Source of the DNA: Heterostelium multicystogenum
Taxonomy: Eukaryota > Evosea > Eumycetozoa > Acytosteliales > Acytosteliaceae
Length of the DNA stretch: 64,000 nt
Reading direction: 5' to 3'
Assembly: GCA_003667245.1 (NCBI GenBank)
Contig: RCNN01000173.1
Span: forward strand, 1 to 64,000
Shown piece after piece: positions 23,821 through 35,599 of this stretch. Numbering within the stretch: the first letter of the stretch is position 1; every line of letters starts with the position of its first letter. The translations under genes and the position numbers were made by a program. The notes under the pieces are model-generated. The model made no database searches, had not been told where the DNA came from, and worked only from the letters and a program-made list of their open reading frames with translations.

Positions 23821-26800
23821 TTAAAAGTGTATTTTGAATTCTAAAATTGCAGGATTCTCTGGGTTGGATTGAATTTCAGCTAAGTTATATTTACAATCTT
23901 CTTTTACATATCCACCACAAGATGGGTGCTCTTTTAGCACCATGAAAGTGTCTTCAGTTACGACCGCATAGCATTTTGGATTGATAGCTTCATCTGTTTT
24001 CTCTGCACACTCATAAATAAAGTGATCGCCTTCTAGCCATTCATCGATTCCACGATACTCTTTCAGACTCTCTTCAATTTGTTTGCGAACCTTTGATTCA
24101 CGCTCAGCATCAAAAACAGGATTAGGTAGCAGGAGTGCATTGTAATCACGGTAATAGTGTCCACCTTCATCGTCAATGTCAGCAAGTGATCCAAAATAAT
24201 AGAATCTGGGATTGTTCTTGAAATCGTCCTCTTCATCATCGCCATCGGAATCAATCTCGAACTGCATTCAGTCTTTTGGAATTCCTTATCGAACTGCTTG
24301 TACTCTGCATTGAATCGCTCCAATTGTTGTCTGTATTTTTTCCTCTGCAATTGCATTTCCACCAATTAAGATACGGCTGGGACTGCCGTGATTATCTCCA
24401 CTGCTGTTGAGCAATCTTGTTGGTGAAAGCATGATGGATCGAGCTCCACTCTTGTTGAGTGGTGAGCTACCCATTGTGAAGCTTCTTTCCTTTGCATCCG
24501 GGGAATTGTTGCTATTGGCACTTGTATGTATATATTGTTGTGGTGATCCTGAAATGTTCAATGGCGATGATTTTGGGTGTGCTTGGTTTGTCTCTATTAT
24601 GTCCAATTTTGAATTTATTCATTAACCAGTTCTCTTTTTTAGGTTGAACGTTCATGACAGGTGATGTTGGTTGTGATATTGGCAATGGGTTGTTCATAAT
24701 ATCTGGGTTACAAACTGGACATCTTTCCTCATCATGTACATTCATATCGATTCCTTTTGTCAAGAAAATATCAATGTATTTCTATTTTTAAATTAATTGG
24801 TTATTAATTAGTACCTAAATGATCTTGATCCCCTGTTAATAAAATTGAAGCTTACTTTTAAAACCAGATGGAACCTTGCTAATGTATGGAAATCCTTCTT
24901 TTAAGAATCTTAATATATTCATATTCATATCACCATTGTCGTTGGTGTCTGCTTCATTTTTTTCGAGGATGGTCGTAAATTGGAACCAATTGTCATAGAA
25001 TGCAAAGTGTGAAATTCCTTTGTTGTCTTGGAATGATTTCTTGACACCATCAAACTCCTCTGGTTGACTAATTAACAATCCAGGTGGCAAGTGGTTTGCA
25101 TTTGGGAATCTGCCACTCTTGAAATATCTATAGGGTCTACAATCAAACACGATTAAATTGGTTTCAATAGATTCATCATCTTGAATATAATATTGCAATT
25201 TCTCTCTAATTTTCTATATTTGAATTGATTAGTTCTCTTTATCACATTACAATGCTTCAGGCTATCACTTACTGGATCTGCTCCAAGTGGCGATTTTAAT
25301 ATCATTTCTTCCACATCGATACCCATGCATATTGAGTATTTATATTCATTGTAGATCTGATTGATTGTGTCTAGTCTTGGACCGTTGGGATGCTTACAAC
25401 TGGTATAGAATCTGTTCCAGTTTCTTAAGAATGATATTGGAGTTGATTTCCTAAATAGTTCTGCCTGCTTGATTAATCCTGGTAGTCTAGTTTGATTTGA
25501 GACACTTGTAACTATTGACTTTTCATCTAGAACTGCCAGAATGTCTTTTGATGTACCCTTTACTGAAAGTATTTGCTCCCTATTTATATAAAGATTAGTC
25601 ACAAATAGTGGACTACTGATAAATCCAATACCTACCTTTTAGACTTGAGTAAAGCCAAAGAGAAATATAAATAGAGATCTTGATTATCGTGGAACAATAG
25701 TAGATCCCATAATTGGACAAGAAACATTAGATCTGTGCATCCGCAAAACATATGATTAATCTAGTGGCAATTGATGTTAGTTCACAGAGGAATGTAATAG
25801 CTTTGATTCGACGATGACTTACCCACTCATAGAAATAAAGCTGTGTAAAAACGGTTCTCTGTTCAAAGAAATATGATAGAATAGGATCATGGTATAGCAA
25901 TAGTATTCTAAACATTTCACTGTCACATCTGTTGTTTTGGTAAAGTATCATTGAGCAGTTAGATTGGGAATGATTGAGTTCAATCTGTAAAAAGCCACTT
26001 ACAATAATATTGGATGTGAAGATGGATATGGAAGTAGCCCACTTAGTGATATATTCTCGACTATTTTGATGCTAAGATTCATCCAGTCTTCTTCCAGAGT
26101 TTTGTGGTTGATTTGGGTCCTTTAGATTCGATACAATCTCGTCTGCGAAAGAGAGCACGACGAATGGAGATATCAATTGTGCTACATTGATGCTGTACTC
26201 CCTTGATGTAGTCAAGCAAAAGTTACGAACAAATCGCTGTAGTCTCTCCGATATCATGTCTATATCCAATGAATCTAGCAAAATAGACGACGGTACAGAC
26301 TGATCGTCATCAGCTGATTCTGTTGCAAGTGGATCGAATAGATTCTGTTGCTGTTGATTCTGTTGCTTCATGTCTTGACGTACAAACATTCTGATTTGGT
26401 CAAACAGTTTATAATCAGTAGCGAGGTGAGTACAGTCTCTGCTGAGCATTTCATTGTGGAAGATGGGTGTTGGATGATATGTGCCAGAGGATCCAAGATT
26501 CAGCTTAATATCGACTGAGTGATTGAGCTGTATGGAAGTTTGAATTTGGCTGTTGCTTGTACTGAGCGATGGAACCACCAATTCATTGCTATTCAGATTA
26601 TTATGGCAAACAATATGCTAGATAGAGCAGATCAATAACAAAACACAACAATAGATTCATCAATTAGTATACAATCATCTTAATCAGAGCTACATCAACA
26701 GCAGGTGCTCTGCAGTGGTGTTTGATCAAATTACCTTCCAAATCAGAAATCTCAAGTTTGTTGGTATCGATTGAAAGTTACCACATAGATTCTTTATCTG

Positions 26801-26914
26801 TTTCTTTGACTGACTCCATTCCTCATAGGATAGATCAGGATTTGAATTCTTGTCCAAATTATCTCTAACTGATGCTTCAAGGCTTTGCATGTGACTTTGA
26901 TGATTGTTCATCAT
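23821..26914 (-). CDS. TBC1D23-like TBC and rhodanese-domain trafficking protein
   Basis: Starts MMNNHQSHMQSLEASVRDNL and has a TBC-type region in several exons: SYEEWSQSKKQIKNLC, IPTNLRFLIWKVI and MFRILLLYHDPILSYFF. Next come LWDLLLFHDNQDLYLYFSLA, a linker and a rhodanese-like fold with IVFDCRPYRYFKSGRFPNA. A Ser/Asn-rich stretch with SPLNKSG and SPTRLLN follows, and the C-terminal domain ends CYAVVTEDTFMVLKEH...NPAILEFKIHF. This order (TBC, catalytically inert rhodanese, C-terminal PH-like domain) is that of TBC1D23, a bridge between endosome-derived vesicles and golgins at the trans-Golgi. Several frameshifts (for example near 24530 and 24270) occur. No Arg-finger motif (IxxDxxR) is evident, consistent with an adaptor rather than a GAP. 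Confidence 0.8.
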
Positions 26915-28518
26915 CTTTGCTGCTTTTACCTTTTTTTCTTTCTACACCCTACCAACTACTACTTCTTTGTTCTAGTCTATATTTATAAATATATATATAA
27001 AACTATAGTTTTGTTTTCTCTCTTCTACCTATCTATCTTATTCTATCTACCTATTTCTAAAATTTTAACTTTGATAGTTTTGTATTGTACCTTTAAATCT
27101 TAATGGTAAAGCTAACCAGAATAGGTCAGATAGTTTTTAATTTTTTTTATAATGAATATATTTTTCAGTGCAATTTATTTGAATTCAAATTGGAACAGCC
27201 ACCATGCTGATATCACTAGAACACTTAAATTGAATAAAATAAAATTCATTCATTCTTTCATTGTTGATTGAAAAATCAATCACCAAAAATATTAGGGATT
27301 TTTTACATCACAAACAAAAAAACATGCAATATAAAATAATACATATTGTATTAGTTTTATAGGTGTAGTGCATCTAATATAATAAAATATAATATATTCA
27401 AAAATATCACCACCTCGTTCCCACCTTTCACCTTACTTTCAAGATATTGAATGTATCTGTTTTTATCTTTTATTATTATTATTTGTTATTTAAGGAAAAC
27501 AATAGTTATAAATTATTCTTGTATGAAATAAATAAATAGATTATTGATATTTCTGATGAAATCTTAAAACATAATATATTTTCTTAAAATAATGGAGATA
27601 AAATTTATATATATATAATAGATCAAGTCTATATCTTTATAATTTCAATCTAGTTAACTTTATGGGTCGTAATTGATTTGTTGAAAGCCCCAAATTTAAA
27701 TTTTTCATTTTCTAATCAAACAATACTAGTCATTTAGTGTAAATTCTTTAATAGACGGATTAAGTAGCCTAGACAATGATCATTATTAAAACTTTGAACG
27801 ATACACATTCAGCTGAATGGAGCAACAAAAGGAATAAATGGTAATAAAATATGATATATACCACCATATATTGGATTGGTTTAGTTCTTTTGTTTGGTAT
27901 TACTCTTATTAAAATAAAATAAATTTAAAACTATGTAGTTTCCAAGATGATTATTTTACTGCTTTAGATGGTCCATGAATTTTACTTTATCACTCCAAGA
28001 CATGACCAAACAGTTAATGAATCTCGGATCGTAGTTGTTTTGAACAATCTCTCTTGTGATATTCAAACACATTAAAATATATCGTTGAGGGATTTGATAA
28101 TTCAACACAAAACTTTGCCTGCACTCCTTCCTTCTCATCTTATTTTAGAAAGAATCAATGGATTGACACATGAAAATGAGTAATGACTCATTCCCCATTA
28201 ATAGTATTTCAGTATCTTGTGTAGTGTATCAAAATGAACTATATTCAACTCAAAATAGTTTATATTTCTGATCTTGAAAAATGGTGATTATTTACAATTT
28301 TGTCTGACACTTTTAAGTTTGGCAAATCCAGTTTGGGGGAACACAAATCCCAAAATCATTCTTTTTTGAGGCAAAGTAACACACCAAAAAAGTGCAAATT
28401 TATTCAGAAAAGAAAGTTGGACAGACTTTTTAATGATTAACCATCCGTTTCCCCCAGTACCCATGTTATAATTGATTAAAAATCGGTCAACTCTTATTAA
28501 ATCAACCCTTGGAATGGA
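26915..28518. other. Long intergenic region
   Basis: About 1.6 kb, AT-rich, between the TBC1D23-like gene and the PA14 gene. A minus-strand 60-codon ORF (28138-27956; RQSFVLNYQIPQRYILMCLN and onward) looks protein-like but matches nothing I know. G-rich blocks (TTTGGGGGAACAC near 28332; GTTTCCCCCAGTACCC near 28447) could be regulatory sites for the PA14 gene. Confidence 0.4.
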
Positions 28519-28527
28519 TATAAAAGG
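28519..28527 (+). promoter_or_regulatory. TATA box of the PA14 gene
   Basis: TATAAAAGG lies 80 bp upstream of the start codon at 28607. It is one of the few GC-containing TATA motifs in an AT-rich background, and its position fits transcription starting near 28550. Confidence 0.5.
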
Positions 28528-28606
28528 AACTATTCAGCCTCCATCAATCATCAACACAATTGTCAATTCAAATATATACTAAATACATATTTATTTACAA
28601 TCCAAA

Positions 28607-30648
28607 ATGAAAACAATATATGCTTTATTACTTTCTATATTTGTTTCTGTGATCTATTCACTGAGTATGTTACCTCTCAATTGGGAATTAAGTTTTTTCC
28701 AACCAATATTTACATTAAAACTAACTTTCTATTGTTTAATAGACCCCAACTTTGACTTTCACAGTTCAAATTTATGATCAATTCCCACAGTACAATAATA
28801 ATTTTGAAACTAACTGTGCTGGTGGTGTATCTGGTGGAATGGTCAAAGCAAAACTTGAACACTACCACTCGTGTCCAGAATTGAATTCCTTGTCAGCTAC
28901 CTCTCCGCTCAATGTCGTAGGTTGCATTAAAACACCAGAAACTTTCCAATATTTCTTTGCCCCACAACAAAATGCTTCTCTTCCAGGCTTGAATTCACAC
29001 ACTTAACATGGATTTGGTTTTCAATTTGGACCAAGAAAGACAAATTTATGTCTACAACAACCAAACCTTCTTCCCTAGTAAGTTCAAAAAAGATATTTAG
29101 ATTTATTTAAATTCTTACCCGAATTTTAAATAATATATAGTTGACTACAGGGGTTTTGATGTGGATCCAGCCAAGAGAGTTTATATAGGCAATGGAGCTT
29201 ATCACAATTACCATTTCTGTATGAAGATGAGCACTCTCTTCACTTACCAAGGATTTGAAGTCTTCAACTTTGTTGTAAGTCTTGAAAAATTTACTTGATA
29301 TTATATTGTATTAATTCTGTCATGAATGAACAGGGTGATGATGACGTTTGGGTTTATATTAACACACAGATTAGTTATTGATCTTGGAGGTGTACACAGT
29401 CCAACTGCTGCTTCTGTTAACCTCAATATACTTAAATTGACTAAAGGTTCATCCTATAACTTTGATTTGTTCTTCTGTGAACGTCAAAGAGGTATGTTAA
29501 AACTAATCTTGAGCCAGATATAATCCTGGAAATCTAATTTAATAATAATAATAATAATAATAACAGCTGGAAGTACCATTAAAATCGAAACCAACTTGAT
29601 GTTTGTTTGCCCATGGAAAGACTACTGTGGTGTATGCCAAGGAGACGGTAGCTCATGTTGTAATCCAATGACCACATGTAATGACAATAATGCATGCACT
29701 ATTGACTCCTGTCCTCCACCAAATGCAACTATCTCAGGACCAATTTCCAACAGTTGTGGCCACAAGCAAAAGACTGATCCAAACCCAGTTGATATTTTGT
29801 TTAACTCGTACCTGTAACCCACTTACTGGTAACTTTGACCCAACTCCTGTCCAATGTTTAGACAGATCAAATGAATGTTTGAGCAGTCTTGGTTGTAACT
29901 CCACCGTTGGATGCCAATACGAATCAATCTGTAACGATAACATTTGCAACGTTCGAAATCAATGCTCCAATGGCCAATGTGTTCCAGTCGAATGTGCTGA
30001 TAGATCTAGTGAATGTTTGGCCAGCTTGGGTTGTGACCCAGTTATTGGTTGCAAATACGAATCCACCTGTAACAACGATATCTGTAATGTTCGTGACCAT
30101 TGCTCCAATGGTACTTGTGTTCCAGTGCAATGTGCTGACAGATCTAATGAATGTTTGACCAGTTTGGGTTGCAACTCCACTGTCGGATGCCAATACGAAT
30201 CAATTTGTAACGATAATGTATGTAATGTCCCTGATCAATGCTCCAACGGAACTTGTGTTCCAAAGTCAGCCGAGGGCTGTGCTATCGAATTGGACGGATT
30301 CGTCAACCCATGTAAGATCTACTCCTGTGACGCCAACGGAGGTGGTTGCAAATCTGAGGACAAGTGCAAGCCAAGTGCCAACCCATGTATTTTGACCTCA
30401 TGCAATGCTACCAGTGGTGAATGTTTCAACACCGAAATTCCAGGTGACATCTGTGACTGTGGTTGCGGTGTCATTGCAAACAAATGTATGAAGTCTTTCT
30501 GTACCCGAGATGGTGTATGCCAACCAAATTCAGAGAGGAAATCGACGACAACAATTTCTGTACTAATGATTTCTGTGATCCATGCACCGGTATCATTACT
30601 CACGCACCAGCACCACAATGTCTGAACTGTCAACAATGTTCTGCCTAA
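28607..30648 (+). CDS. Secreted PA14 protein of the prespore-inducing-factor (psi) family
   Basis: Starts MKTIYALLLSIFVSVIYSL, a signal peptide, then an intron. The PA14/fibro-slime part has TPTLTFTVQIYDQFPQYNNN, VFNLDQERQIYVYNNQTFFP, YRGFDVDP, FEVFNFVGDDDVWVYI and IDLGGVHSPTAASVNL, ending in CGVCQGDGSSCC. Three tandem cysteine-rich repeats of about 43 residues follow (RSNECLSSLGCNSTVGCQYE, RSSECLASLGCDPVIGCKYE, RSNECLTSLGCNSTVGCQYE). Further Cys-rich segments end CLNCQQCSA. This is the architecture of Dictyostelium PsiA-type secreted cell-fate signals, extracellular or matrix proteins. Shifts near 28995, 29368, 29800 and 30525 interrupt the frame, and the introns carry AT runs (AATAAT repeat at 29540-29560). 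Family assignment is firm; the signalling role is by family. Confidence 0.85.
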
Positions 30649-30929
30649 AACGTAAACAACCGAACGACATTTAAATTACTTTGAATAAATTTATACATAT
30701 TACATTCTTTTTTAAGAGTTCATTAATCAGAATCAACAACAAGTGTAAGAAATTTCTTGAATGATCTTTGATCAAAGAAAATATAAATCTCGATTGATCC
30801 TTTTTTAGAAAATCTGTGGTATTTCTGATATTTTTTGATAGAAACATAACACACAACAAAAGGTCCTCACTGGAACTATCTTGATAAATGTGTAACTACT
30901 TCAAAAGATAGAATATTAATCAATTAAGA
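30649..30929. other. Intergenic gap
   Basis: AT-rich 3' and 5' flanks between the PA14 and ankyrin genes, both on the plus strand. Nothing else was seen. Confidence 0.6.
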
Positions 30930-32439
30930 ATGAATAATTTAGATATTGCATTTAAAAAGATACTAAACAACAAGCTATTGATTACAAATATCTTTGGTTA
31001 TCTATCTTCAATCAGAGGAGGTACAACAACAACAACAAATAAAGTATTAAAATGGAATCAACTAGTTCAATCTCCTCAAGCTATTATGTCATATGGCTAT
31101 AAATCATTGCTTGAAAATTATTGTGATACAGCTCAGAGCAATCCTTACCTATTCAACTTGATAATGGATTATATTTACTATCCATCTCGTTTTGGTTACT
31201 TGGATATCTTTTTGTATTTAAATAGCAGATTCAACAACTGTAAATGGAAATTAGATCAAATTATAGGTAATGCTTTTTGCGTTCCAGAAATATGAAATCA
31301 TCATGTTTCTCCTTAAATACAGGAGATCTGATTTTAGCAAAAATGATAAGGAGAAAGTAGTGGACGGATTTGCTAGTAAACTGCTATTTAAGCCTCTCAA
31401 ATATACCTGTGAGAAATTTGGCATTTATACAATTAGCTCCTATGTTCTCGAAAGTATTGTAATGCGTGACAACTTGGAGATAGTCAAGTTCTTCCTTGAA
31501 CCGAATGGGAATAACAAACCACATATGAAGTGTCCAAAAGAACTAGCCACTGTCGCCGCACACTATAGCTCCTATCAGGTGATGGGTTACTTCATTGAGA
31601 AGCATCCCTCAACAATCACATCAAAAGTTGTTCAAATACTTGCCAAGCAAGGATGCTTGGATAAGATTCAATTAATCTCAGAGAAGTTCAAAGAAATTGA
31701 GTTCCCCCCAAGAGCTTTAGACCTAGCATCAATGAAAGGCCACCTTGAGTTGATTGAATGGCTAACATCTGAAAAGAAAGTCCTCTGTACAACTGATGCT
31801 ATGGATTATGCAGCTGAAAAAGGACATCTAAATATTGTCGAGTATTTGCACCACAATAGAACAGAAGGCTGCACCAAGAGAGCAATGAATCTTGCATCTA
31901 CCAATGGACACATTGAAGTAGTTAAGTTTTTGCATTTCAATCGAAGTGAAGGATGTACAACGCGTGCGGTCGATGGCGCAGCACAACATGGTCATATTGA
32001 CACACTCAGATTTCTTTTGGAAAATAGAACTGAAAGAAATAGCTCAAAGATCCTAGATAATGTTGCACGCAGAGGTCAAGTAGAAACCATGAAACTACTC
32101 CCTGAGCTTATACCCAACTTAAGTTTAAGAAACCCTCATTTGATGAAGAGCTGTGCAAGATGTGGAAAATTGAATATGTTCCAATATCTATATCAGGTTT
32201 ACGAATTTCCCATAGACCGTCACGTTTTGAATGAAGCTGTCATTAAAAATCAGACTTCAGTTGTTAAATATATTCTAGATAATGGTTTAGTCCAAGATTA
32301 CAAAACCACAACTAGAATCATTAAAAAGATAGCGACGAGGTATGGCCAAGAGGTAGTGTCAATGCTATTCGCGAAGAACATGACACCAAACTCCAGGAAA
32401 TGTAAAATCTACATTAACAGATTGTTAAATAAAGAATAG
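30930..32439 (+). CDS. Ankyrin-repeat protein, dictyostelid family
   Basis: Begins MNNLDIAFKKILNNKLLITN and IFGYLSSIRG, a helical N-terminus resembling an F-box-like or L-hand segment seen in front of ankyrin repeats in dictyostelid lineage-expanded proteins. At least four degenerate ankyrin units follow (ALDLASMKGHLELIEWL, AMDYAAEKGHLNIVEYL, AMNLASTNGHIEVVKFL, AVDGAAQHGHIDTLRFLL) and weaker ones to the C-terminal KCKIYINRLLNKE. One extra T in a T5 run at about 31272-31277 separates the first 120 codons from the rest; removing it gives IIGNAFAFQKYEIIMFLL. A single-exon gene of about 500 residues. The partner is unknown. It lies 130 bp upstream of the left transposon end. Confidence 0.75.
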
Positions 32440-32566
32440 GTTTCTATTACTTTATTTCATAATATACGAAATTACCAAATAGTCTAATCGATGAAACCAA
32501 ATTGAATAGCACGAGTAATTAAATTCGAATATATCCAATATACTGATTATTATTTCTATAAATTAG

Positions 32567-32586
32567 GACTGTGGGAATTAACACAC
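32567..32586 (+). repeat. Left terminal inverted repeat
   Basis: GACTGTGGGAATTAACACAC pairs with the complement of 35580-35599 at 19 of 20 positions. Further inward, GTGTGATATAAAAATATTT resembles the complement of the right end (TGTGGTATAAAAAAATTT), so the whole repeat may reach about 55 bp. Confidence 0.85.
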
Positions 32587-32664
32587 TTCAAAAAAAAGGT
32601 GTGATATAAAAATATTTAAAAAAAACAAAATTAATTTTGTATTGAAAAAGAAATAATAGATGAT

Positions 32665-33682
32665 TTAATTATTATTTTGATTTGCAAAGTTTCGCAAAGG
32701 TCTCTTTGTTAAGATATAGGTATCTAACAAAAAAAATGCAATTTTAATGTATAATGCATATTCCATTATATCTTCTCCTCTCCATTTCTTGAAAATTCCA
32801 AGATTTGATTTCACCCTAGAGAATAAATTCTCAATAATTGTCCTTTGAGAACTCTTCAAACTGTTGAGAATAATATCCTCCGGTGTAAGCTGACCATTAT
32901 TCCTGACAGGTGCCAAAAAAAAGTAATTAAGGTCTTGGGCAATATAGGCACCATCACCCAAGACTCGTTCATTGTCTTGGAGTTGAATATCAAGGACACC
33001 ACTCTCTCTTGCTATAGAGGTGTCGTTAGCACTGCCAGGAAAGAAAACTTGAAAACTAATGTTAGATAGATTGTATATAAAGATAAATAGTTGTATAAAT
33101 AATGGAATATAAACATACGAGGAGATAACCAACAAACTCGACCAGATGTTATAGATACGCACGCTTCAAATTTGATCCCATGCATTTTGTGCTTATAACT
33201 ATAGAAGTGGCGTTCGACTTCGTGGTGTGAAGGTTTTTCAATGGGGAACAAGCAAGTGTCAATAGCCATGTATATCTGAACACCATTTATCACGAAGGGA
33301 TTGTTGTCAAATCTCTGTGTTGGATCCTGTAGAAGGTGTTTGATAAACTAGTTAGTTCTTGATTTTGTATAAATATACAAATAGTTGACTTACAAATTGA
33401 AAATGTTCTAGGTGGTTGTATAACGAATTGAAAACTGTCGTAATATGCTTACGATAAGTTTTTGGAGACACTCCAAACATTGTTGTTGCCTGTCTAACTG
33501 TTGGATACATTTTGATGAAATTTAAAAAAAATTAATAAGTTAAAAACTGTGATATCCTGATTAATACCATTAAGTTCTTGATAAACTTGGACGAATGAAA
33601 TTTGATCCAACCAAAAGTTGGATACAAACACATCTTTGTCATATTTAATGACTTCTTCTAATGATTCAATTTTAAAATTCAT
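32665..33682 (-). CDS. PIF/Harbinger-like DDE transposase
   Basis: Four exons by clean GT..AG splicing: 33682-33568, 33497-33394, 33326-33119 and 33047-32665, giving 269 residues with no frameshift. The N-terminal part has MNFKIESLEEVIKY and RQATTMFGVSPKTYRKHI, a helix-turn-helix-like DNA-binding segment. The DDE_Tnp_4 nuclease follows: first Asp in YMAIDTCLFPIEKP, FPGSANDTSIARES after the catalytic strand, second Asp in RVLGDGAYIAQDL, and Glu in TIIENLFSRVKSNLGIFKKW. The acidic triad is complete. Length is at the short end for the family (HARBI1-like proteins are about 350). It would cut and join transposon ends in the nucleus. Host domestication is possible but unlikely given the matching inverted repeats. 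Confidence 0.9.
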
Positions 33683-34190
33683 AATTATCAAGTTTAGATA
33701 ACTCGATTAAATTTTAAATTTGAGAACGAAATAGTTTGGTTCGAGAAAAATAATAAAAAATTTAAAGTATCACAACTATTTTCATGTAATTTGTAAAATA
33801 CCTAATCAATTCACAACTTTCCCCCTCCAAAAAATAAAAAATTGATGTTCAAGTGAAACAAGATTGAGGAATCAAAAATTTCTCCTCATCTATTTGTTTT
33901 TTACTTTTATTAAAAGAACAACTATTTTATTGTTTTTCTGGATCCTTGATAGGATGTTTGGCTTATGATAGGTAGAAATCATCTATAATAGCAAAAAAAT
34001 TTTGGTTTCCAAAAAAACATATGGAACACATCAATCTGATGTAGTTGAGGATGATTCCTTATATCTTTGTATATGTAAAAAATTTGTATTTTGTTTATAC
34101 TAACAATGTGGATTAGCATCAAAAAATTAATTAATTTATTTTAGATACTGTGATACAGAATGTTTCTTTAATTTCATAATTGTTAAACAA

Positions 34191-34282
34191 TTGGGTACAC
34201 AAATGGGTTATAGAGTTCCCAACTTGGTTCACAACTTGGTTCACAACTTGGTTCACAAATGGGTACACAAATGGATTCACAA
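34191..34282. repeat. 12-bp iterons between the two transposon genes
   Basis: Three perfect copies of CTTGGTTCACAA (34223-34258), then ATGGGTACACAA and ATGGATTCACAA (34259-34282). An outlying TTGGGTACACAA lies at 34191-34202. The consensus is NTGGNTNCACAA. They lie in the shared promoter region of the divergent genes and are the best candidates for binding sites of the transposase or its partner. Confidence 0.8.
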
Positions 34283-34355
34283 CTAGAAATTGATATTTAT
34301 TAATACTAAGGACGTGTATAATAAAAAGAGATTTTGGTATATCGTTTATATTTAA

Positions 34356-35481
34356 ATGGCACCAAAGAAATCAGGTATAAGGTTAAAGTTAGATTCAGAG
34401 TTTGAGGAGGAAGAATTAGAAATTATCAAAGCGAATATTCTTAAAACTCCAGCCTTTATTAAAAGCTCTTTATACCTCAAAGGCTTCAGCAGAAAGGTTA
34501 AAGAAATTAAGGAGGTGATTTCCCAACTCAATAGTAACAAATCAGCAACAATAGCTATAGGAATTCCACCAAATTCCACTTTAAACAACAAATTACCAGT
34601 CAACACTAGATCACTTGGAACCATAGTTTCAAAGTCAACATCTCTAGATTCATATATCGATTTAGCAATTACTGGATCTCCATCAACCGTTCCAACTACA
34701 ACTACAACTACAACCACAACTCCAACAACACCTACAACTCCAATTCCAACAACACCTACAATTCCAGCTCCAACAACACCTACAACTCCAGATCCGGAAA
34801 CACCAACAGCTACAATTCCAGCTCCAATAACGCCTACAACACCATTTTCAACTATGGAACGCTATAATTTTTTAGGTTCGGGAAAACGTAAACTTTATGA
34901 ATCAGATTTAAAAGAAGAAAGCTATAGTAATGAAATTCCTACTGAATCGAATACCACACCAATGCCCCACAACTCAAAGTGTAAGTATAATGTTCCAATT
35001 TAATGTAGTTTATTGAAATTTATAGTAACATTCCAAAATTTAAATCACTACTTTAGCAATAGATGATGAAAAACCCCTTATGGTTCCACCCTTTAACTTC
35101 ATTGAAGAATGGAATATCAAAATTAGACCATTTATCTTAAAAGGTCTAAATGAAGTTATTATTATCTTCCAAGAACCACTTTTTGGTTGGCATATAGAGG
35201 ACTTCATATTAGTAAATGGTGGATTGTATGCTTACCTAACATACAACATCCGGATTCCAGACAAACAGAGTCTAACCCATTTTGTTGGAGTAGAAGCCTC
35301 GGGAAAGTGGACTATTAGGTATACATTTGGTCCACAGAAGAATTTGTTAGTTCCCTTGGGTGGAGATCAATACCACAAGTTGGAGAAGATGTCCGTTCAT
35401 AATTACGGTAATTCGATAGTCTATAAAGCTTCAAAGATCATGATTCCAGTATTCGCTGTAATTAAAAAAAATAAAAAATAA
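34356..35481 (+). CDS. Transposon second protein of unknown function
   Basis: Two exons (34356-34980 and 35057-35481) with a GTAAGT..TAG intron; no frameshift. The N-terminus (MAPKKSGIRLKLDSEFEEEE, then ELEIIKANILKTPAFIKSSL) is charged and helical. The centre is a Thr/Pro repeat (TTTPTTPTTPIPTTPTIPAP type, about residues 110-170). The C-terminal domain (FIEEWNIKIRPFILKG, FGWHIEDFILVNGGLYAYL, SGKWTIRYTFGPQKNLLVP) has a beta-rich folded look and a basic end. In most PIF/Harbinger elements the partner is a Myb/SANT protein that brings transposase to the ends; I see no Trp-spaced Myb repeat here. By position it should be the partner or accessory protein; the function is unproven. Confidence 0.75.
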
Positions 35482-35579
35482 ATACTTAAGTATTCCCTCA
35501 TACTGCATGTGCACTACTTTAATTATTTGTAAATTTTTAAAAATTTTCAAATTTTTTTATACCACAGTTTTAGTCAAAT

Positions 35580-35599
35580 GTGTGGTAATTCCCACAGTC
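35580..35599 (-). repeat. Right terminal inverted repeat
   Basis: GTGTGGTAATTCCCACAGTC is the complement of the left end with a single mismatch. The adjacent host sequence starts ATATTGG. Confidence 0.85.

Larger units (their letters stand above)
32567..35599. mobile_element. PIF/Harbinger-like DNA transposon, two genes, TIRs
   Basis: The element is bounded by inverted repeats: GACTGTGGGAATTAACACAC at the left and its complement with one mismatch (19 of 20) at the right. Weaker similarity continues for about 35 bp inward. It holds a DDE transposase on the minus strand, 98 bp from the left end, and a second gene on the plus strand, 118 bp from the right end. They are transcribed divergently from a central region with 12-bp iterons. 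This layout (about 3 kb, two divergent genes) matches PIF/Harbinger elements. I see no convincing target-site duplication: the left flank reads ATTAG and the right ATATT. It sits between the convergent ankyrin and methyltransferase genes. Both reading frames are uninterrupted, so the copy may be young or active. Confidence 0.82.

Noticed and set aside
34352..34717. 121-codon minus-strand ORF opposite the transposon second gene
   Set aside because: Mirror of a Thr/Pro repeat (gives poly-Val); the plus-strand gene has splice sites and continuous coding.
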